Assembly: GCA_003282225.1 (NCBI GenBank)
Contig: QBZO01000004.1
Location: 1-43,776 of the forward strand
DNA length: 43,776 nucleotides
Direction: 5' to 3'
DNA from: Prochlorococcus sp. AG-335-I21
Lineage (GTDB): Bacteria; Cyanobacteriota; Cyanobacteriia; PCC-6307; Cyanobiaceae
Shown: positions 1 to 11,301 of the stretch, piece after piece
Numbering within the stretch: position 1 is the first letter of the stretch
How the letters are laid out: every line of letters starts with the position of its first letter
The notes under the pieces: generated by a model
What the model was told of the DNA's origin: nothing
Database searches by the model: none
The model's input: the letters and a program-made list of their open reading frames with translations, nothing else
Program-made: the position numbers and the translations under genes

Positions 1-1800
1 AATGCGACTAAAGCACTTGGTGGCTTACTTAATTATTTAGAAAAAATAAATCCTTCAAATTTAGAGAACGATTCTTCTCTAAAAATTTCTTTAGATTTCC
101 CACAAATCCAATTTCCAAAAGATCATTTAATCATTGATTATCAAACTCAAAAAAATTTAGAAATAAAAAATACACAAAGAGAAAATAATTATGCTGGTTC
201 ACTTCTATGGAGTATTGATAGAACATATACTTGCATGGGCGCAAGATGTTTAAGAAGGTGGATAGACTCTCCATTATTAGATATTGATGAAATTTGTAAA
301 AGACAAAATATTATTTCAAACTTTTTAGAGTCTAAAAAGCTACGGATAGAAACCCAAAATATACTTAGAGCAATGGGCGATTTAGAGAGACTTTCAGGGA
401 GAGCATGCGCGGGGCATGCTAGTCCTAGAGATTTAATAGCAATCTCAGAGGGTTTAAAAAAATTACCTAGATTAAAGTCAATTGTTACATTATTTAAGTA
501 TGAAATCCCATCCTGGACGGATCAATTAAAAATTATTGATAATGAGCTTTTAGAATTAGCAGATCTAATAAGCTTCAAGCTAGTAGAAAATCCCCCTTTA
601 AATACTAGTGAAGGAGGCATTATCCATGATGGAGTTGATAATGTGTTAGATGGCTTACGTAATTTAATAGACGACTACTCAGATTGGTTGAATCAAGAAG
701 AATTAAAAGAAAGAAAAATTAGTAAAATATCAAATTTAAAAATTCAATTTCATAAAAACTTTGGTTATTACATATCAATTAATAAATCTAAAGTTAATTT
801 AGCCCCTGCTCATTGGATTAAAAGGCAAACTCTTACTAATGAGGAAAGATATGTAACAACAGAAATCAAAAATAGAGAAAGTAAAATATTTCAAGTCAAA
901 AATCGCGCGGCTGCTAAAGAATATGAATTGTTTTGCGAGATAAGAAATCTCGTATCTTCAAAAACAAAAAGAATTAGATCCATCGCAAAATCTATTGCCT
1001 GTATAGATGCATTACTCGGTTTAGCAATTACATCATTAGAAAATAATTTTATAAAACCGACTCTTTCAGCCATTACTAATTCAACAGACCAACAAAGCAC
1101 AAAAATTATTGCAGGACGAAATCCTATCGTTGAACAATTATTAACTAATAAAAAATTTATATCTAATGATATTTTTTTTAATAATAAGCAAAAATTAATA
1201 ATCTTAACTGGCCCAAATGCAAGTGGAAAAAGTTGCTTTATTAGACAAATAGGATTGATACAAATTTTATCTCAAATCGGAAGCTTCGTCCCTGCAAGCA
1301 AAGCCGACATTCAAATTACAGATCGAATATTTACAAGAATTGGAGCGGTAGATGATCAATCAACTGGACAATCGACATTCATGGTAGAAATGTCAGAAAC
1401 TGCATCAATACTAAATCAAGCGACATCAAACTCTCTTGTCTTGCTTGATGAGATAGGAAGAGGGACATCTACTTTTGATGGACTATCCATAGCATGGTCA
1501 GTAAGTGAATATCTAGCAAAAAAAATTGTATGTAATACAATTTTTGCTACTCATTATCATGAACTAAATTTTCTTAAAAATACACATACAAATGTAGAAA
1601 ATTTTCAAGTATTAGTTAAACAAAAGAAAGATCAATTATTTTTTTGTCATAAAATTGAAAAAGGTGGTGCGAACAAAAGTTATGGTATTGAAGCCGCTAA
1701 GTTAGCCGGGGTTCCTAAAGAAGTTATTGATAAGGCTAAATTAGTTTTAGATTATTTAGAAAATAACAATCAATTGAATTCTCAAATTAAAATAAAATAA
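1..1800 (+). CDS. mutS: DNA mismatch repair protein MutS, 5' truncated by window edge
   Basis: Frame is open from base 1 ([20 protein letters not shown]...), upstream of the listed ORF start at 235. Walker A GPNASGKS and [14 protein letters not shown] / ATHYHEL motifs typical of MutS. Confidence 0.97.
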   Translation, partial: NATKALGGLLNYLEKINPSNLENDSSLKISLDFPQIQFPKDHLIIDYQTQKNLEIKNTQRENNYAGSLLWSIDRTYTCMGARCLRRWIDSPLLDIDEICKRQNIISNFLESKKLRIETQNILRAMGDLERLSGRACAGHASPRDLIAISEGLKKLPRLKSIVTLFKYEIPSWTDQLKIIDNELLELADLISFKLVENPPLNTSEGGIIHDGVDNVLDGLRNLIDDYSDWLNQEELKERKISKISNLKIQFHKNFGYYISINKSKVNLAPAHWIKRQTLTNEERYVTTEIKNRESKIFQVKNRAAAKEYELFCEIRNLVSSKTKRIRSIAKSIACIDALLGLAITSLENNFIKPTLSAITNSTDQQSTKIIAGRNPIVEQLLTNKKFISNDIFFNNKQKLIILTGPNASGKSCFIRQIGLIQILSQIGSFVPASKADIQITDRIFTRIGAVDDQSTGQSTFMVEMSETASILNQATSNSLVLLDEIGRGTSTFDGLSIAWSVSEYLAKKIVCNTIFATHYHELNFLKNTHTNVENFQVLVKQKKDQLFFCHKIEKGGANKSYGIEAAKLAGVPKEVIDKAKLVLDYLENNNQLNSQIKIK

Positions 1801-1831
1801 AAATATTTACGCAGATTAAATAACAATTATT

Positions 1832-2455
1832 TTAAATAGTTTCTCTTAATAAGGCATTAACAGCTGCTGCTGCCATTGCTGCTCCTCCTCTTGTAGAGTT
1901 CACAACAATTCTTGGATAATTAGTGTTGAGCAATTCTTTTTTACTTTGTCTAACCCCAATAAAACCAACAGGCATTCCAATAATTAAACTAGGAATCTGT
2001 TGCGAATTCTGCAAAATCTTTAATAAATTGATCAATGCAGTTGGAGAGCTTCCAATAACAATAATTGGCGATTGACTCTCTGAATTTTTGGCCGATAATT
2101 CAATCCAACCTTTTTCTATCCCATAAGCAGTTTTAGTCAAACCTGATAAATCCTTATCATTAAACCATTGTTTCGCCGAAACAACTGAGTTTCCGTTTGT
2201 ATTTTTTGCCATTGATTTAATAGCTGCTGCAGCCATATCAGTATCAGTCAATATTGGTGCTCCAGCTTTAAGAGATTTAACAGCTTTTTCACAAGCTCCT
2301 TCACTAAATTCCAAAAGTTTTTGAATATTAAAATCACCTGAAGTATGCACTAATCTTTCTAAAACTTTATTTTCCAAGTAATTAAAATTATTTTTAATCA
2401 AATTAGATTTAATAAACCTAATACTTTCTAAAAAAATAGGATGGTCTTTTATCAT
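1832..2455 (-). CDS. cobH: Precorrin-8X methylmutase (CobH/CbiC)
   Basis: 207 aa ORF with GMPVGFIGVRQSKKELL and NSTRGGAAMAAAAVNALL, characteristic of CobH/CbiC. Confidence 0.92.
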   Translation of the reverse strand: MIKDHPIFLESIRFIKSNLIKNNFNYLENKVLERLVHTSGDFNIQKLLEFSEGACEKAVKSLKAGAPILTDTDMAAAAIKSMAKNTNGNSVVSAKQWFNDKDLSGLTKTAYGIEKGWIELSAKNSESQSPIIVIGSSPTALINLLKILQNSQQIPSLIIGMPVGFIGVRQSKKELLNTNYPRIVVNSTRGGAAMAAAAVNALLRETI

Positions 2456-2517
2456 TAAAATTTAATTTATTTTATCTTAAAGAAAGCATAATTATAATAA
2501 GCTTCTTTTTTGCAAAT

Positions 2518-3519
2518 ATGCCAATACAAATAATATGGGGAAATGATTTAAATGCAAGTAATAATTTTATAAAAAAAATAATTAATGAAAAAGTATCCAA
2601 AACATGGGGAGAAATAAATATTAGTTATTTAAATGGTGATGATGATGATCAAATAAAAAAAGCTTTTGATGAAATACTAATGCCTCCTTTGGGGGATGGA
2701 TCACGAGTAATTGTATTAAAAAATAACCCAATATTCACCAATAAAAATGAGGAAATAAGAATCAAATTTGAAAAAATTTATCAAAACATTCCAAGTAATA
2801 CTTACTTTCTTTTACAAAATACAAAAAAACCAGATTCAAGACTTAAGAGTACAAAATTTATTCAAAATTTAATTAAAAAAGATTTAGCAATTGAAAAGAC
2901 ATTTTCTTTGCCCGATATCTGGGATTTTGAAGGCCAAAAAAGATACCTAGAAGTCACAGCAAATTCAATGAACATTCATCTAGGTAAAGGGACCGCTGAT
3001 TTAATTATTAATTCAGTGGGGAATGATAGTTTTAACTTAGTTAGCGAATTATCTAAAGCAAAGATATATCTATCTGCAAAGAATAATAATGAAAACAAAA
3101 AACTAAATCTAGAAATTGATGATGTAAAAAAAATATTCAGTGATCATCAGTCAAATATCTTTAAAATAATCGATCATCTATTACAAAATAGTATTAGTGA
3201 GGGTCTTATAGAAATCCATTACTTATTAAAAAAAGGAGAACCTGCTTTAAGGCTCAATGCAGGATTAATAAGTCAAATCAGAATGCATACCATAGTAAAA
3301 TTAATTCATAAATCTGGTGAGCAAGATTTATCAAAAATATGCAAACTTGCAAATATATCTAACCCAAAAAGAATTTTTTTTATCCGTAATAAAGTAAATA
3401 ATATTTCCACTGAGTTCTTAATTAAATTGATGAGTAATTTGCTAGATATTGAATCATCACTAAAAAAAGGTAATAATCCTATTAATGTTTTTACGGAAAA
3501 TCTCGTTAACTTAAGTTAA
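2518..3519 (+). CDS. holA: DNA polymerase III delta subunit
   Basis: 333 aa; IQIIWGNDLNASNNFIKKII N-terminus and HolA-like architecture (ALRLNAGLISQIRMH...). Confidence 0.85.
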   Translation: MPIQIIWGNDLNASNNFIKKIINEKVSKTWGEINISYLNGDDDDQIKKAFDEILMPPLGDGSRVIVLKNNPIFTNKNEEIRIKFEKIYQNIPSNTYFLLQNTKKPDSRLKSTKFIQNLIKKDLAIEKTFSLPDIWDFEGQKRYLEVTANSMNIHLGKGTADLIINSVGNDSFNLVSELSKAKIYLSAKNNNENKKLNLEIDDVKKIFSDHQSNIFKIIDHLLQNSISEGLIEIHYLLKKGEPALRLNAGLISQIRMHTIVKLIHKSGEQDLSKICKLANISNPKRIFFIRNKVNNISTEFLIKLMSNLLDIESSLKKGNNPINVFTENLVNLS

Positions 3520-3558
3520 TCAAATATTAAGTTTGATAATTTATATTATGATTTAAGC

Positions 3559-5319
3559 ATGGCTTTATTAATCAAAAAATTTGGCGGTACATCGGTTGAA
3601 GACATAACAAAAATCAAGGCGATTGCACAAAGTATTATTAAAAGTAAAGAAGCTGGAAATGATATCGTCGTAGTAGTTTCTGCAATGGGTCATTCTACAG
3701 ATCAATTAAATAAGTTAGCAGAATCAATCAGCAAAAATCCCAATAGCCGAGAATTAGATATGCTCCTCTCAACAGGGGAGCAAGTGACTATGGCACTTCT
3801 ATCAATGTCATTAAATGAATATGGGATTCCTGCAATATCTTTGACAGGTAGCCAAGTTGGAATAGTTACTGAATCAATTCATGGGAAAGCAAGAATCTTA
3901 GATATCAAAACAGAAAGAATACAAAACTATATTGAACAAGGTTATGTAGTAGTAGTTGCTGGGTTTCAAGGCTCAACGCTTAGTCATACTGGATCAATGG
4001 AAATCACAACTTTAGGAAGAGGGGGTTCAGATACTTCAGCAGTAGCACTTTCCACAGCATTAGGTGCAGAAACTTGCGAGATATATACAGATGTTCCTGG
4101 AGTTCTTACCACTGATCCAAGAATTGTACCTAGTGCAAAATTATTAGATATTATTAGTTGTGAAGAGATGCTAGAACTTGCGAGTGTTGGAGCTTCAGTA
4201 CTTCATCCAAGAGCTGTAGAAATTGCTCGCAACTATGGGATTAAATTATATGTTAAATCTAGTCAAACCCTCTCAAATGGCACTCTTCTACATAGCAAAA
4301 TAAAACCATTAGCTCTAAATAGAGGAGGGTTAGAATTAACAAAAACTGTTAATAGTCTTGAAGTATTAGAAAACCAAACCGTATTTAGTATTTCCAACCT
4401 ACCTGATAGACCTGGAATTGCAGCTCAAATATTTGAAACATTGTCTGAAGCAAGCATTAATGTTGATTTAATAATCCAAGCTACACATAATGGGAAGAGT
4501 AATGATATCGCATTTACAGTTAATAAGTTTGAGTTAACCAAAACAATTGATCAATGTAAATTGATAACAAATCAATTAGGTGGCGAATATAATTTCAAAA
4601 CAAATATGACTAAGTTAAGTATTCAAGGAGCTGGAATAATGGGGAGACCAAGTGTATCTGCTGATTTATTTGATACTTTATCCCAAGCAAACATAAATGT
4701 AAGATTAATAGCTACCAGCGAAATCAAAGTCAGCTGCGTAATTGATCTTGACAATATTCCAAAAGCTATAAGATTTGTCGGTGAAAAATTTAAATTATCT
4801 GATAAACAAATATTTATTAATCCAATAATTGAGAGAGAGGATCAGCCTGAGGTAAGAGGAATTGCATTAGATAAAAATCAAGTTCAAGTTAGCATTCGGA
4901 ACCTACCTGACAAACCTGGGGTGGCAGCTTCAATATGTTTAGCTCTCGCAGAGAGTAATTTAATTTTTGATACTATTGTTCAATCTGAAAGGTTAACATC
5001 TTTAAAAACCAAAGACATTAGTTTTACCATGAACAAGCAAGATAGAGAAAAAGCTAATGAAATTTTTCACTCTTTAACAAAAAAATTATCGGGATCATTC
5101 ATCGAAGATGGACCAGCGATAGCTAAAGTAAGCACAGTTGGAGCTGGAATGGCATTTAAGGTTGGAACAGCTGGGAAAATATTTAGAGCACTTGCTAATA
5201 AAAATATTAATATTGAAATGATTGCTACAAGTGAAATAAGAACTTCTTGTATCGTCTTAGAAAAAGACTGCGACCAAGCAGTTAATGCCATTCATTCTTA
5301 TTTCGAATTAGATAAATAA
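3559..5319 (+). CDS. lysC: Aspartate kinase with duplicated ACT regulatory region
   Basis: KFGGTSVED N-terminus, LLSTGEQVTMALL, TTLGRGGSDTSAVAL; four ACT-like segments in the C-terminal half. Confidence 0.97.
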   Translation: MALLIKKFGGTSVEDITKIKAIAQSIIKSKEAGNDIVVVVSAMGHSTDQLNKLAESISKNPNSRELDMLLSTGEQVTMALLSMSLNEYGIPAISLTGSQVGIVTESIHGKARILDIKTERIQNYIEQGYVVVVAGFQGSTLSHTGSMEITTLGRGGSDTSAVALSTALGAETCEIYTDVPGVLTTDPRIVPSAKLLDIISCEEMLELASVGASVLHPRAVEIARNYGIKLYVKSSQTLSNGTLLHSKIKPLALNRGGLELTKTVNSLEVLENQTVFSISNLPDRPGIAAQIFETLSEASINVDLIIQATHNGKSNDIAFTVNKFELTKTIDQCKLITNQLGGEYNFKTNMTKLSIQGAGIMGRPSVSADLFDTLSQANINVRLIATSEIKVSCVIDLDNIPKAIRFVGEKFKLSDKQIFINPIIEREDQPEVRGIALDKNQVQVSIRNLPDKPGVAASICLALAESNLIFDTIVQSERLTSLKTKDISFTMNKQDREKANEIFHSLTKKLSGSFIEDGPAIAKVSTVGAGMAFKVGTAGKIFRALANKNINIEMIATSEIRTSCIVLEKDCDQAVNAIHSYFELDK

Positions 5320-5327
5320 ATAATTAT

Positions 5328-7367
5328 TTAAGTATTTCTAGATAATTTTTGCCTGAGTTTCTTAATTCTATCTCTAAGATTTGCAGCCTCTTCAAAATTA
5401 AGTTCTTTTGCTGCATCTTTCATTTTATTTTCTAACTTATCAATTAAGCTAGGCATTTCATCTAGTAAACATTGATTATCTTTAGCATTTAAAATATCGT
5501 CCGTTTTATTACTAACAATGTTTATCAGATCTTTAGATAATCCTCCAGTATCTAATTTTCTGGAAAGCTCTAAAAAAGATAATATTGAATTTTCAATTTT
5601 CTTACCTGCAGGTTTTGGAGTAATGCCATTGATTTGATTATATTTTTTTTGGATAGTTCTTCTTCTATCAGTTTCAGATATCGCTCTTTTCATTGATTGG
5701 GTAAAGTTATCTGCATAAAGTAAAGCAACCCCCTCAACATGTCTTGCCGCTCTTCCAATAGTTTGAATTAGGGATCGCTCTGCTCTCAAAAAGCCCTCTT
5801 TATCAGCATCTAAAATAGCAACCAAAGAAACTTCAGGGAGATCAAGACCTTCTCTTAGCAAATTTACTCCAACCAATACATCATATTCACCCAATCTAAG
5901 ATCTTGAATAATCTCTATCCTTTCAATCGAATGAATTTCAGAATGCAAATATCTCACCCTTACTTTATTGTCCGATAAAAAATCCGTAAGATCTTCTGCC
6001 ATCCTTTTTGTAAGAGTAGTAACCAATACTCTCTGATTCTTTTTAGCTCTAACTCTTATTTCTGATAAAAGATCATCTATTTGTCCATCACTAGGCCTTA
6101 CATCAATTATGGGATCTAAAACCCCTGTAGGTCTAATAACCTGTTCAATAAACTTGCCTTCGCATTGATCCAACTCCCATTGGCCAGGGGTTGCACTAAT
6201 AAACAATGTCTGTCTCGATTTTTCCCAAAACTCTTCACATTTTAAAGGTCTATTATCTGCAGCACTAGGCAACCTAAAACCATGATCTATTAATACTTTT
6301 TTTCTAGCTTGATCTCCGTTATACATTGCATGTAATTGCGGACATGTTACGTGACTTTCATCTACTACTAATAACCAATCTTTTGGGAAATAATCTATTA
6401 GACATTCTGGAGGAGTTCCTTCTTCTCTACCAGCCAAATGACGTGCATAATTTTCAACACCATTACAATATCCAACTTCTCTTAGCATTTCCAAATCATA
6501 TTTTGTGCGCTGCTCTAAACGCTGCGCCTCCAACAACTTTCCTTCATAAGCAAATTTATCGAGTTGTTCTTTTAATTCATTTCTAATAGCACTAATGGCA
6601 GAATCTAGTCTCTCTTTTGGAGTGACAAAATGCTTGGCTGGATAAACACTCACTTGATCAAGACTCTCAAGAATCTCTCCAGTTAATGGATCAACAAATC
6701 TAATAGCCTCAATCTCATCTCCAAATAATTCAATTCTTATCAATCTATCTTCATAAGCTGGTCCAATTTCTAATACATCTCCCTTAATTCTAAATCTACC
6801 TCTCGTAATTTCTGTATCATTTCTTGTATATTGATTATCCACAAGCGCTCTTAGAGAAGAACGTAGATCTATAGATTCACCAACAGCAAATTTAACAGCA
6901 GCTTTTAAATATTCACTTGGTATTCCTAGACCATAAATACAACTAATAGATGCAACAACAATTACATCCTTCCTCTCGAATAATGATCGAGTAGCGGAAT
7001 GCCTAAGCATATCAATCTCTTCATTAATTGAAGCAGTTTTTGCTATGTATGTATCACTTACTGGAACATAAGCTTCTGGCTGATAATAATCATAGTAAGA
7101 GATAAAGTATTCAACTGCATTTTTAGGAAAAAACTGCCTTAATTCATTACATAATTGAGCTGCTAAAGTTTTATTATGAGCCAGTATAAGTGCTGGTCTT
7201 CCAGTTTGCTGAATTACATTAGCAATAGTAAAAGTTTTTCCCGTTCCAGTTGCTCCTAAAAGGGTCTGAAACTCTTCGCCACTATTAACTCCTTGAACTA
7301 ACTTCTTAATGGCTTCGGGTTGATCACCATTTGGTTCATAAGGTGCTTGAAGCTTATAGTTATTCAT
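5328..7367 (-). CDS. uvrB: Excinuclease ABC subunit B
   Basis: [15 protein letters not shown], beta-hairpin [48 protein letters not shown]-terminal UVR motif. Confidence 0.99.
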   Translation of the reverse strand: MNNYKLQAPYEPNGDQPEAIKKLVQGVNSGEEFQTLLGATGTGKTFTIANVIQQTGRPALILAHNKTLAAQLCNELRQFFPKNAVEYFISYYDYYQPEAYVPVSDTYIAKTASINEEIDMLRHSATRSLFERKDVIVVASISCIYGLGIPSEYLKAAVKFAVGESIDLRSSLRALVDNQYTRNDTEITRGRFRIKGDVLEIGPAYEDRLIRIELFGDEIEAIRFVDPLTGEILESLDQVSVYPAKHFVTPKERLDSAISAIRNELKEQLDKFAYEGKLLEAQRLEQRTKYDLEMLREVGYCNGVENYARHLAGREEGTPPECLIDYFPKDWLLVVDESHVTCPQLHAMYNGDQARKKVLIDHGFRLPSAADNRPLKCEEFWEKSRQTLFISATPGQWELDQCEGKFIEQVIRPTGVLDPIIDVRPSDGQIDDLLSEIRVRAKKNQRVLVTTLTKRMAEDLTDFLSDNKVRVRYLHSEIHSIERIEIIQDLRLGEYDVLVGVNLLREGLDLPEVSLVAILDADKEGFLRAERSLIQTIGRAARHVEGVALLYADNFTQSMKRAISETDRRRTIQKKYNQINGITPKPAGKKIENSILSFLELSRKLDTGGLSKDLINIVSNKTDDILNAKDNQCLLDEMPSLIDKLENKMKDAAKELNFEEAANLRDRIKKLRQKLSRNT

Positions 7368-7396
7368 TCATCTAATAACTTAAGATTTTTTATATC

Positions 7397-8173
7397 TTAG
7401 GAAATTTTTTCTTTAATCATTGAATTTTTCAAAGATTCTTTTAGGCCTCTAACAACAGCAACCATTGATATTAAATCATCTAATTTATTTACTACAGATC
7501 CAACTCCGACTGCAGAAGCTCCACATGATACTGCCAAAGGACATGTTACCTCGCTTAAGCCTGAAGCACTCATAATTGGAATATTTATGGACTGTTTCTC
7601 AAATTCCTTGAATATTGCAAAAGTAGCCGCCAGAGTTGGTACCGACTTTTCTAATAATCCTTGAATTCCTGAACTATATGGGTTAGAACTTTTGCCTCCT
7701 TCAGTTTGAATAATATCAGCGCCTTCAAGAACTAATTTAATTGCAAGATCTACTTGTTTATCAATAGGCATATTATGTGGAACTGTCACTGATAGAGGAA
7801 TATTAGGTAAAAGATCTTTAGTTTCTTTTGTGAGATTTAAGATCTTCTCCTCCGAGAAAGTAATTCCTTGGTCATAAAAACTATCGTAATTGCCTATCTC
7901 GATTAAAGAAGCTCCAGCCTTAACTGAATTTATAAAAGACTTAGGCTCTACAGAACTTACGCAAATTGGTAATGGTGATATCCCAATCGCGGATTCAACT
8001 AATTCAGGTTTACAAGCTATATCAATTAAATCGGCTCCGCCCATCCAGGCTGCTTTTACAATTTTGTTAACAGTTTGGGTTTCAAAATTACTTAATCCTG
8101 AAATAACTTTGAGTAAAGATTTACTGCTAAGCTCTTCTTGAATTTTTTGTGGCAAAAGATTAATCAGACTCAT
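7397..8173 (-). CDS. DUF561/Ycf23-like protein
   Basis: TIM-barrel-like DUF561/Ycf23 sequence. The ORF track extends to 8257, but the Met at 8173 (MSLINLLPQKIQEELSSKSLLKVISGL) looks a more likely start and leaves room for a divergent promoter with tilS. Confidence 0.82.
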   Translation of the reverse strand: MSLINLLPQKIQEELSSKSLLKVISGLSNFETQTVNKIVKAAWMGGADLIDIACKPELVESAIGISPLPICVSSVEPKSFINSVKAGASLIEIGNYDSFYDQGITFSEEKILNLTKETKDLLPNIPLSVTVPHNMPIDKQVDLAIKLVLEGADIIQTEGGKSSNPYSSGIQGLLEKSVPTLAATFAIFKEFEKQSINIPIMSASGLSEVTCPLAVSCGASAVGVGSVVNKLDDLISMVAVVRGLKESLKNSMIKEKIS

Positions 8174-8258
8174 AGATTTGATGAATTTATTACCTGATTG
8201 TGACATTGTTTTATTAAAACAGTGAATTTTTAAAAAAATATTATCTGAGTTAAACAAT

Positions 8259-9269
8259 ATGTCTGATAAAAATTCGTCGCAAAAAAATTGGACATCCTGG
8301 CATCATCTCCTGCACAAAGAAATTTTGAGCAATAAAACATTAATTCCTGATGGAGCAAATCTATTAATAGCAGTTTCTGGAGGACAAGATTCGATGACTT
8401 TATTGAACCTAATCAACGATATGAAAACGCAACATAATTGGTTTGTGAATGTTTGGCATGGAGATCATCAATGGCATGAAAAATCAGCAAAATATGCACT
8501 TGAATTAAAAAGTTACTGTAATAAAAAAAATATTTCATTTTTTTTTGATCAAGCTAATAAAAATAATATTTCTTCTGAAGAAAAAGCAAGAGATTGGAGG
8601 TACAAGAAATTAAGTGAAAGAGCAAATAAATTATTAATGGAGAACCAAAAGGAAATTGATATTTACTTATTAACGGGTCATACGAATACAGATAATGCAG
8701 AAACATTTTTATTAAATTTAGCTAGAGGTAGCAATTATGCAGGACTAAGCTATATCCACAAAAAAAGATTACTTAAACATCACATTTTTTTAATAAGACC
8801 ATTATTGATATTTTCTAGAGAAGATACCAAAAAGTTTTGCCAACTTCAAAACATTCCCATTTGGGAAGACCCGACTAACTGCGATCTAACAATTAAGAGG
8901 AATATTGTAAGAAAAGAAATTATTCCTATTTTAGAAACTATGTATCCTGGTTGTTCCAAGAGGATAAATAGTTTTGCAGAAAAAATGAGCAATTATAAGA
9001 ATGAGCAAAATGATCTCAGTAAGCTTGCATACCTTTATTGTGAAGATGCAATTGGTGTAAAGAGGGAATTATTAAATAGCTTATGCATTGAAGCAAGATG
9101 TACTATTTTAAATACTTTTCTAAAGAAGGATTGTATAAAACAATTAAGCTCAAAAAATTTAACTCATTTAGCTTCTTCAATTCTTGAAAAAGATAGAGGC
9201 AAAATAGATTTACCAGATGGATTTGAGATTATTTGGAATAAGGACTATATAAATCTAGAAAAAAACTAG
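8259..9269 (+). CDS. tilS: tRNA(Ile)-lysidine synthase
   Basis: PP-loop SGGQDSMTLL, TGHTNTDNAETFLLNLARGS, IWEDPTN. Confidence 0.95.
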   Translation: MSDKNSSQKNWTSWHHLLHKEILSNKTLIPDGANLLIAVSGGQDSMTLLNLINDMKTQHNWFVNVWHGDHQWHEKSAKYALELKSYCNKKNISFFFDQANKNNISSEEKARDWRYKKLSERANKLLMENQKEIDIYLLTGHTNTDNAETFLLNLARGSNYAGLSYIHKKRLLKHHIFLIRPLLIFSREDTKKFCQLQNIPIWEDPTNCDLTIKRNIVRKEIIPILETMYPGCSKRINSFAEKMSNYKNEQNDLSKLAYLYCEDAIGVKRELLNSLCIEARCTILNTFLKKDCIKQLSSKNLTHLASSILEKDRGKIDLPDGFEIIWNKDYINLEKN

Positions 9270-11269
9270 TTTGATACTGCAGATCTCCTTCTTCTAGTCC
9301 TACCTGCAGGTGCCTCCTCTATCTTAGATACTGGAGTTGTAACAGAATCTTTTACAGATTGATTATTCTTTGCTTGATCTGTATTTCTAGCTGATGGATT
9401 ATTTTTATAATTATTTTGATTACGGTTTACATTTTGATTATTAACATTTGGATAATGTTTATTTCTTGGATGCTGATTTTGCTCATTAACTATTTGAGGT
9501 TTATAAGCTCGGGTTCCGCTTGGTGCAGGTTGAGCTAAGCATAGAATTAATGGCTCTACTTGTAATTCTCTTCGCAATCTTCTAGTTAAACCATTTTCAA
9601 TCTCTCTTTGGACCCCAATCCAATCAACTTCAAAACTATTTGGACTGGTTTGTCTTGATAATTGTTTCCAGCGATTTTCTAATACCCAATTTATCTCTCT
9701 TTCGGTCCACATTGACATTTTTCTTGGATCAGCTGATATTACTACACCTCTCAAACTTACTCTTGGTGGGGCTACCATATTACCATCTGTGCTTATAGGG
9801 GCTAAAACAGTAACTATTCCATCATCTGCTAACTGCTGTCTCTCTTTTAGAGCTCTTGCATCTACCACACAAGTCCTTGTATTATCCAGCATTTCAATTC
9901 CAGACTTTACTGGATCTCCTTGAATCATTGAATCAGCTCTAAGCTCAATTGTGTCTCCATTATCAAGGATGAGTATATTATTGGGATCTACGCCCATCGA
10001 TTCAGCGGTTTTACCATGCAAAACTTGCATTCTATATTCGCCATGTACTGGAACAAAAAACTTTGGTTTAATTAACGCTAGCATCAGTCTTTGATCATCT
10101 CTACATCCATGACCAGAAACATGAATTCCATGTTCTTTACCATAAATAACATTAGCTCCCAATTTTATTAATCTATCAATACTGTGCACTACAGAAATTG
10201 TATTTCCTGGGATTGGACTGGAAGAAAAAATAACTGTATCAGTAGTTTTGAGTTTAACGTGTGGATGTTCATCTCTTCCGATCCTACTTAGTGCAGCCAT
10301 TACCTCTCCTTGACTACCTGTCATTAAGAGTAGGGTTTCTCTATCAGGTAAATCTCTTATGCTTTTAATTGGGAAAAAGAGATCGTCAGGACATTTTATA
10401 TAGCCTAATTCACGACATTTACCAACAACATTTAGCATTGATCGTCCCATTAATCCAATTTTACGTCCATGCTTCATTGCTAGTTGGATCACCATAGCAA
10501 CTCTATGGGTTGAACTTGCAAAAGTGGTAAGCATAACTCTACCTTTGGCTTCAGATATTATTCGATCTAAATTTGGAAAAACAGAAATTTCTGAAGGAAC
10601 AAAACCCTTTACTTCGGAATTTGTAGAGTCCGAGAGTAAGCAAAGAACACCCTTCTCTCCATAAAATGCCATTCTTTCAATATCAGTATGTTTGTTATCA
10701 GGTGGCAGATGATCAAATTTAAAGTCCCCAGTAAAGAAAACAACACCTACTGGAGTAGTTAGAGCTAAAGAAAAACTATCGCCAATTGAGTGAGTATTAC
10801 GTATAAATTCTAATGAAAAATGCTGGCCAAGTTTGACAACTTGTCTTGGTTCTATAGTCTGTGTTGTTGTCCTATCAGCCACGCCTGCTTCTTCCATTTT
10901 TCCTTTAAGCATTGATATCGCTAAAGGTGGGCCATAAATCACAGGAATATTAAATTTCTTTAAATGATGAGAAATTCCACCAATATGGTCTTCGTGACCA
11001 TGGGTTACTATCATTCCACGAAATCTATTTAAGTTAGCTTGCAAATAGGATGTATCAGGCATAACAACATTCACACCATGCATGCCATCACTTGGAAAAG
11101 CGAGTCCCCCATCTATTAAAATGATGTCATCTTGGTATTCAAAAACACATGTATTTTTACCTATTTCATGAAGACCCCCTAATGGAATAATTTTTAAAGC
11201 AGGTTCATTTGATTTTTTTGTTCGAGATGAGGTTTGATTATTATTTGATTTGATTTGGTTTGAATTCAT
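9266..11269 (-). CDS. rnj: Ribonuclease J with low-complexity Asn/Arg-rich C-terminal tail
   Basis: Metallo-beta-lactamase motif VTHGHEDHIGG; VPVHGEYRMQ; RNase J/beta-CASP architecture. Confidence 0.95.
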   Translation of the reverse strand: MNSNQIKSNNNQTSSRTKKSNEPALKIIPLGGLHEIGKNTCVFEYQDDIILIDGGLAFPSDGMHGVNVVMPDTSYLQANLNRFRGMIVTHGHEDHIGGISHHLKKFNIPVIYGPPLAISMLKGKMEEAGVADRTTTQTIEPRQVVKLGQHFSLEFIRNTHSIGDSFSLALTTPVGVVFFTGDFKFDHLPPDNKHTDIERMAFYGEKGVLCLLSDSTNSEVKGFVPSEISVFPNLDRIISEAKGRVMLTTFASSTHRVAMVIQLAMKHGRKIGLMGRSMLNVVGKCRELGYIKCPDDLFFPIKSIRDLPDRETLLLMTGSQGEVMAALSRIGRDEHPHVKLKTTDTVIFSSSPIPGNTISVVHSIDRLIKLGANVIYGKEHGIHVSGHGCRDDQRLMLALIKPKFFVPVHGEYRMQVLHGKTAESMGVDPNNILILDNGDTIELRADSMIQGDPVKSGIEMLDNTRTCVVDARALKERQQLADDGIVTVLAPISTDGNMVAPPRVSLRGVVISADPRKMSMWTEREINWVLENRWKQLSRQTSPNSFEVDWIGVQREIENGLTRRLRRELQVEPLILCLAQPAPSGTRAYKPQIVNEQNQHPRNKHYPNVNNQNVNRNQNNYKNNPSARNTDQAKNNQSVKDSVTTPVSKIEEAPAGRTRRRRSAVSN

Positions 11270-11301
11270 AATAAAAGTATTTTAACAAGCAAAAAATGTG
11301 G

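Noticed and set aside
3519-3537. Possible terminator hairpin atcaaa-tattaag-tttgat after holA
   Set aside because: Perfect 6-bp stem, but all weak A/T pairing except one G-C and no following U-tract; common by chance at this AT content.
6326-6586. 86-aa plus-strand ORF
   Set aside because: Antisense within uvrB, no recognisable features.
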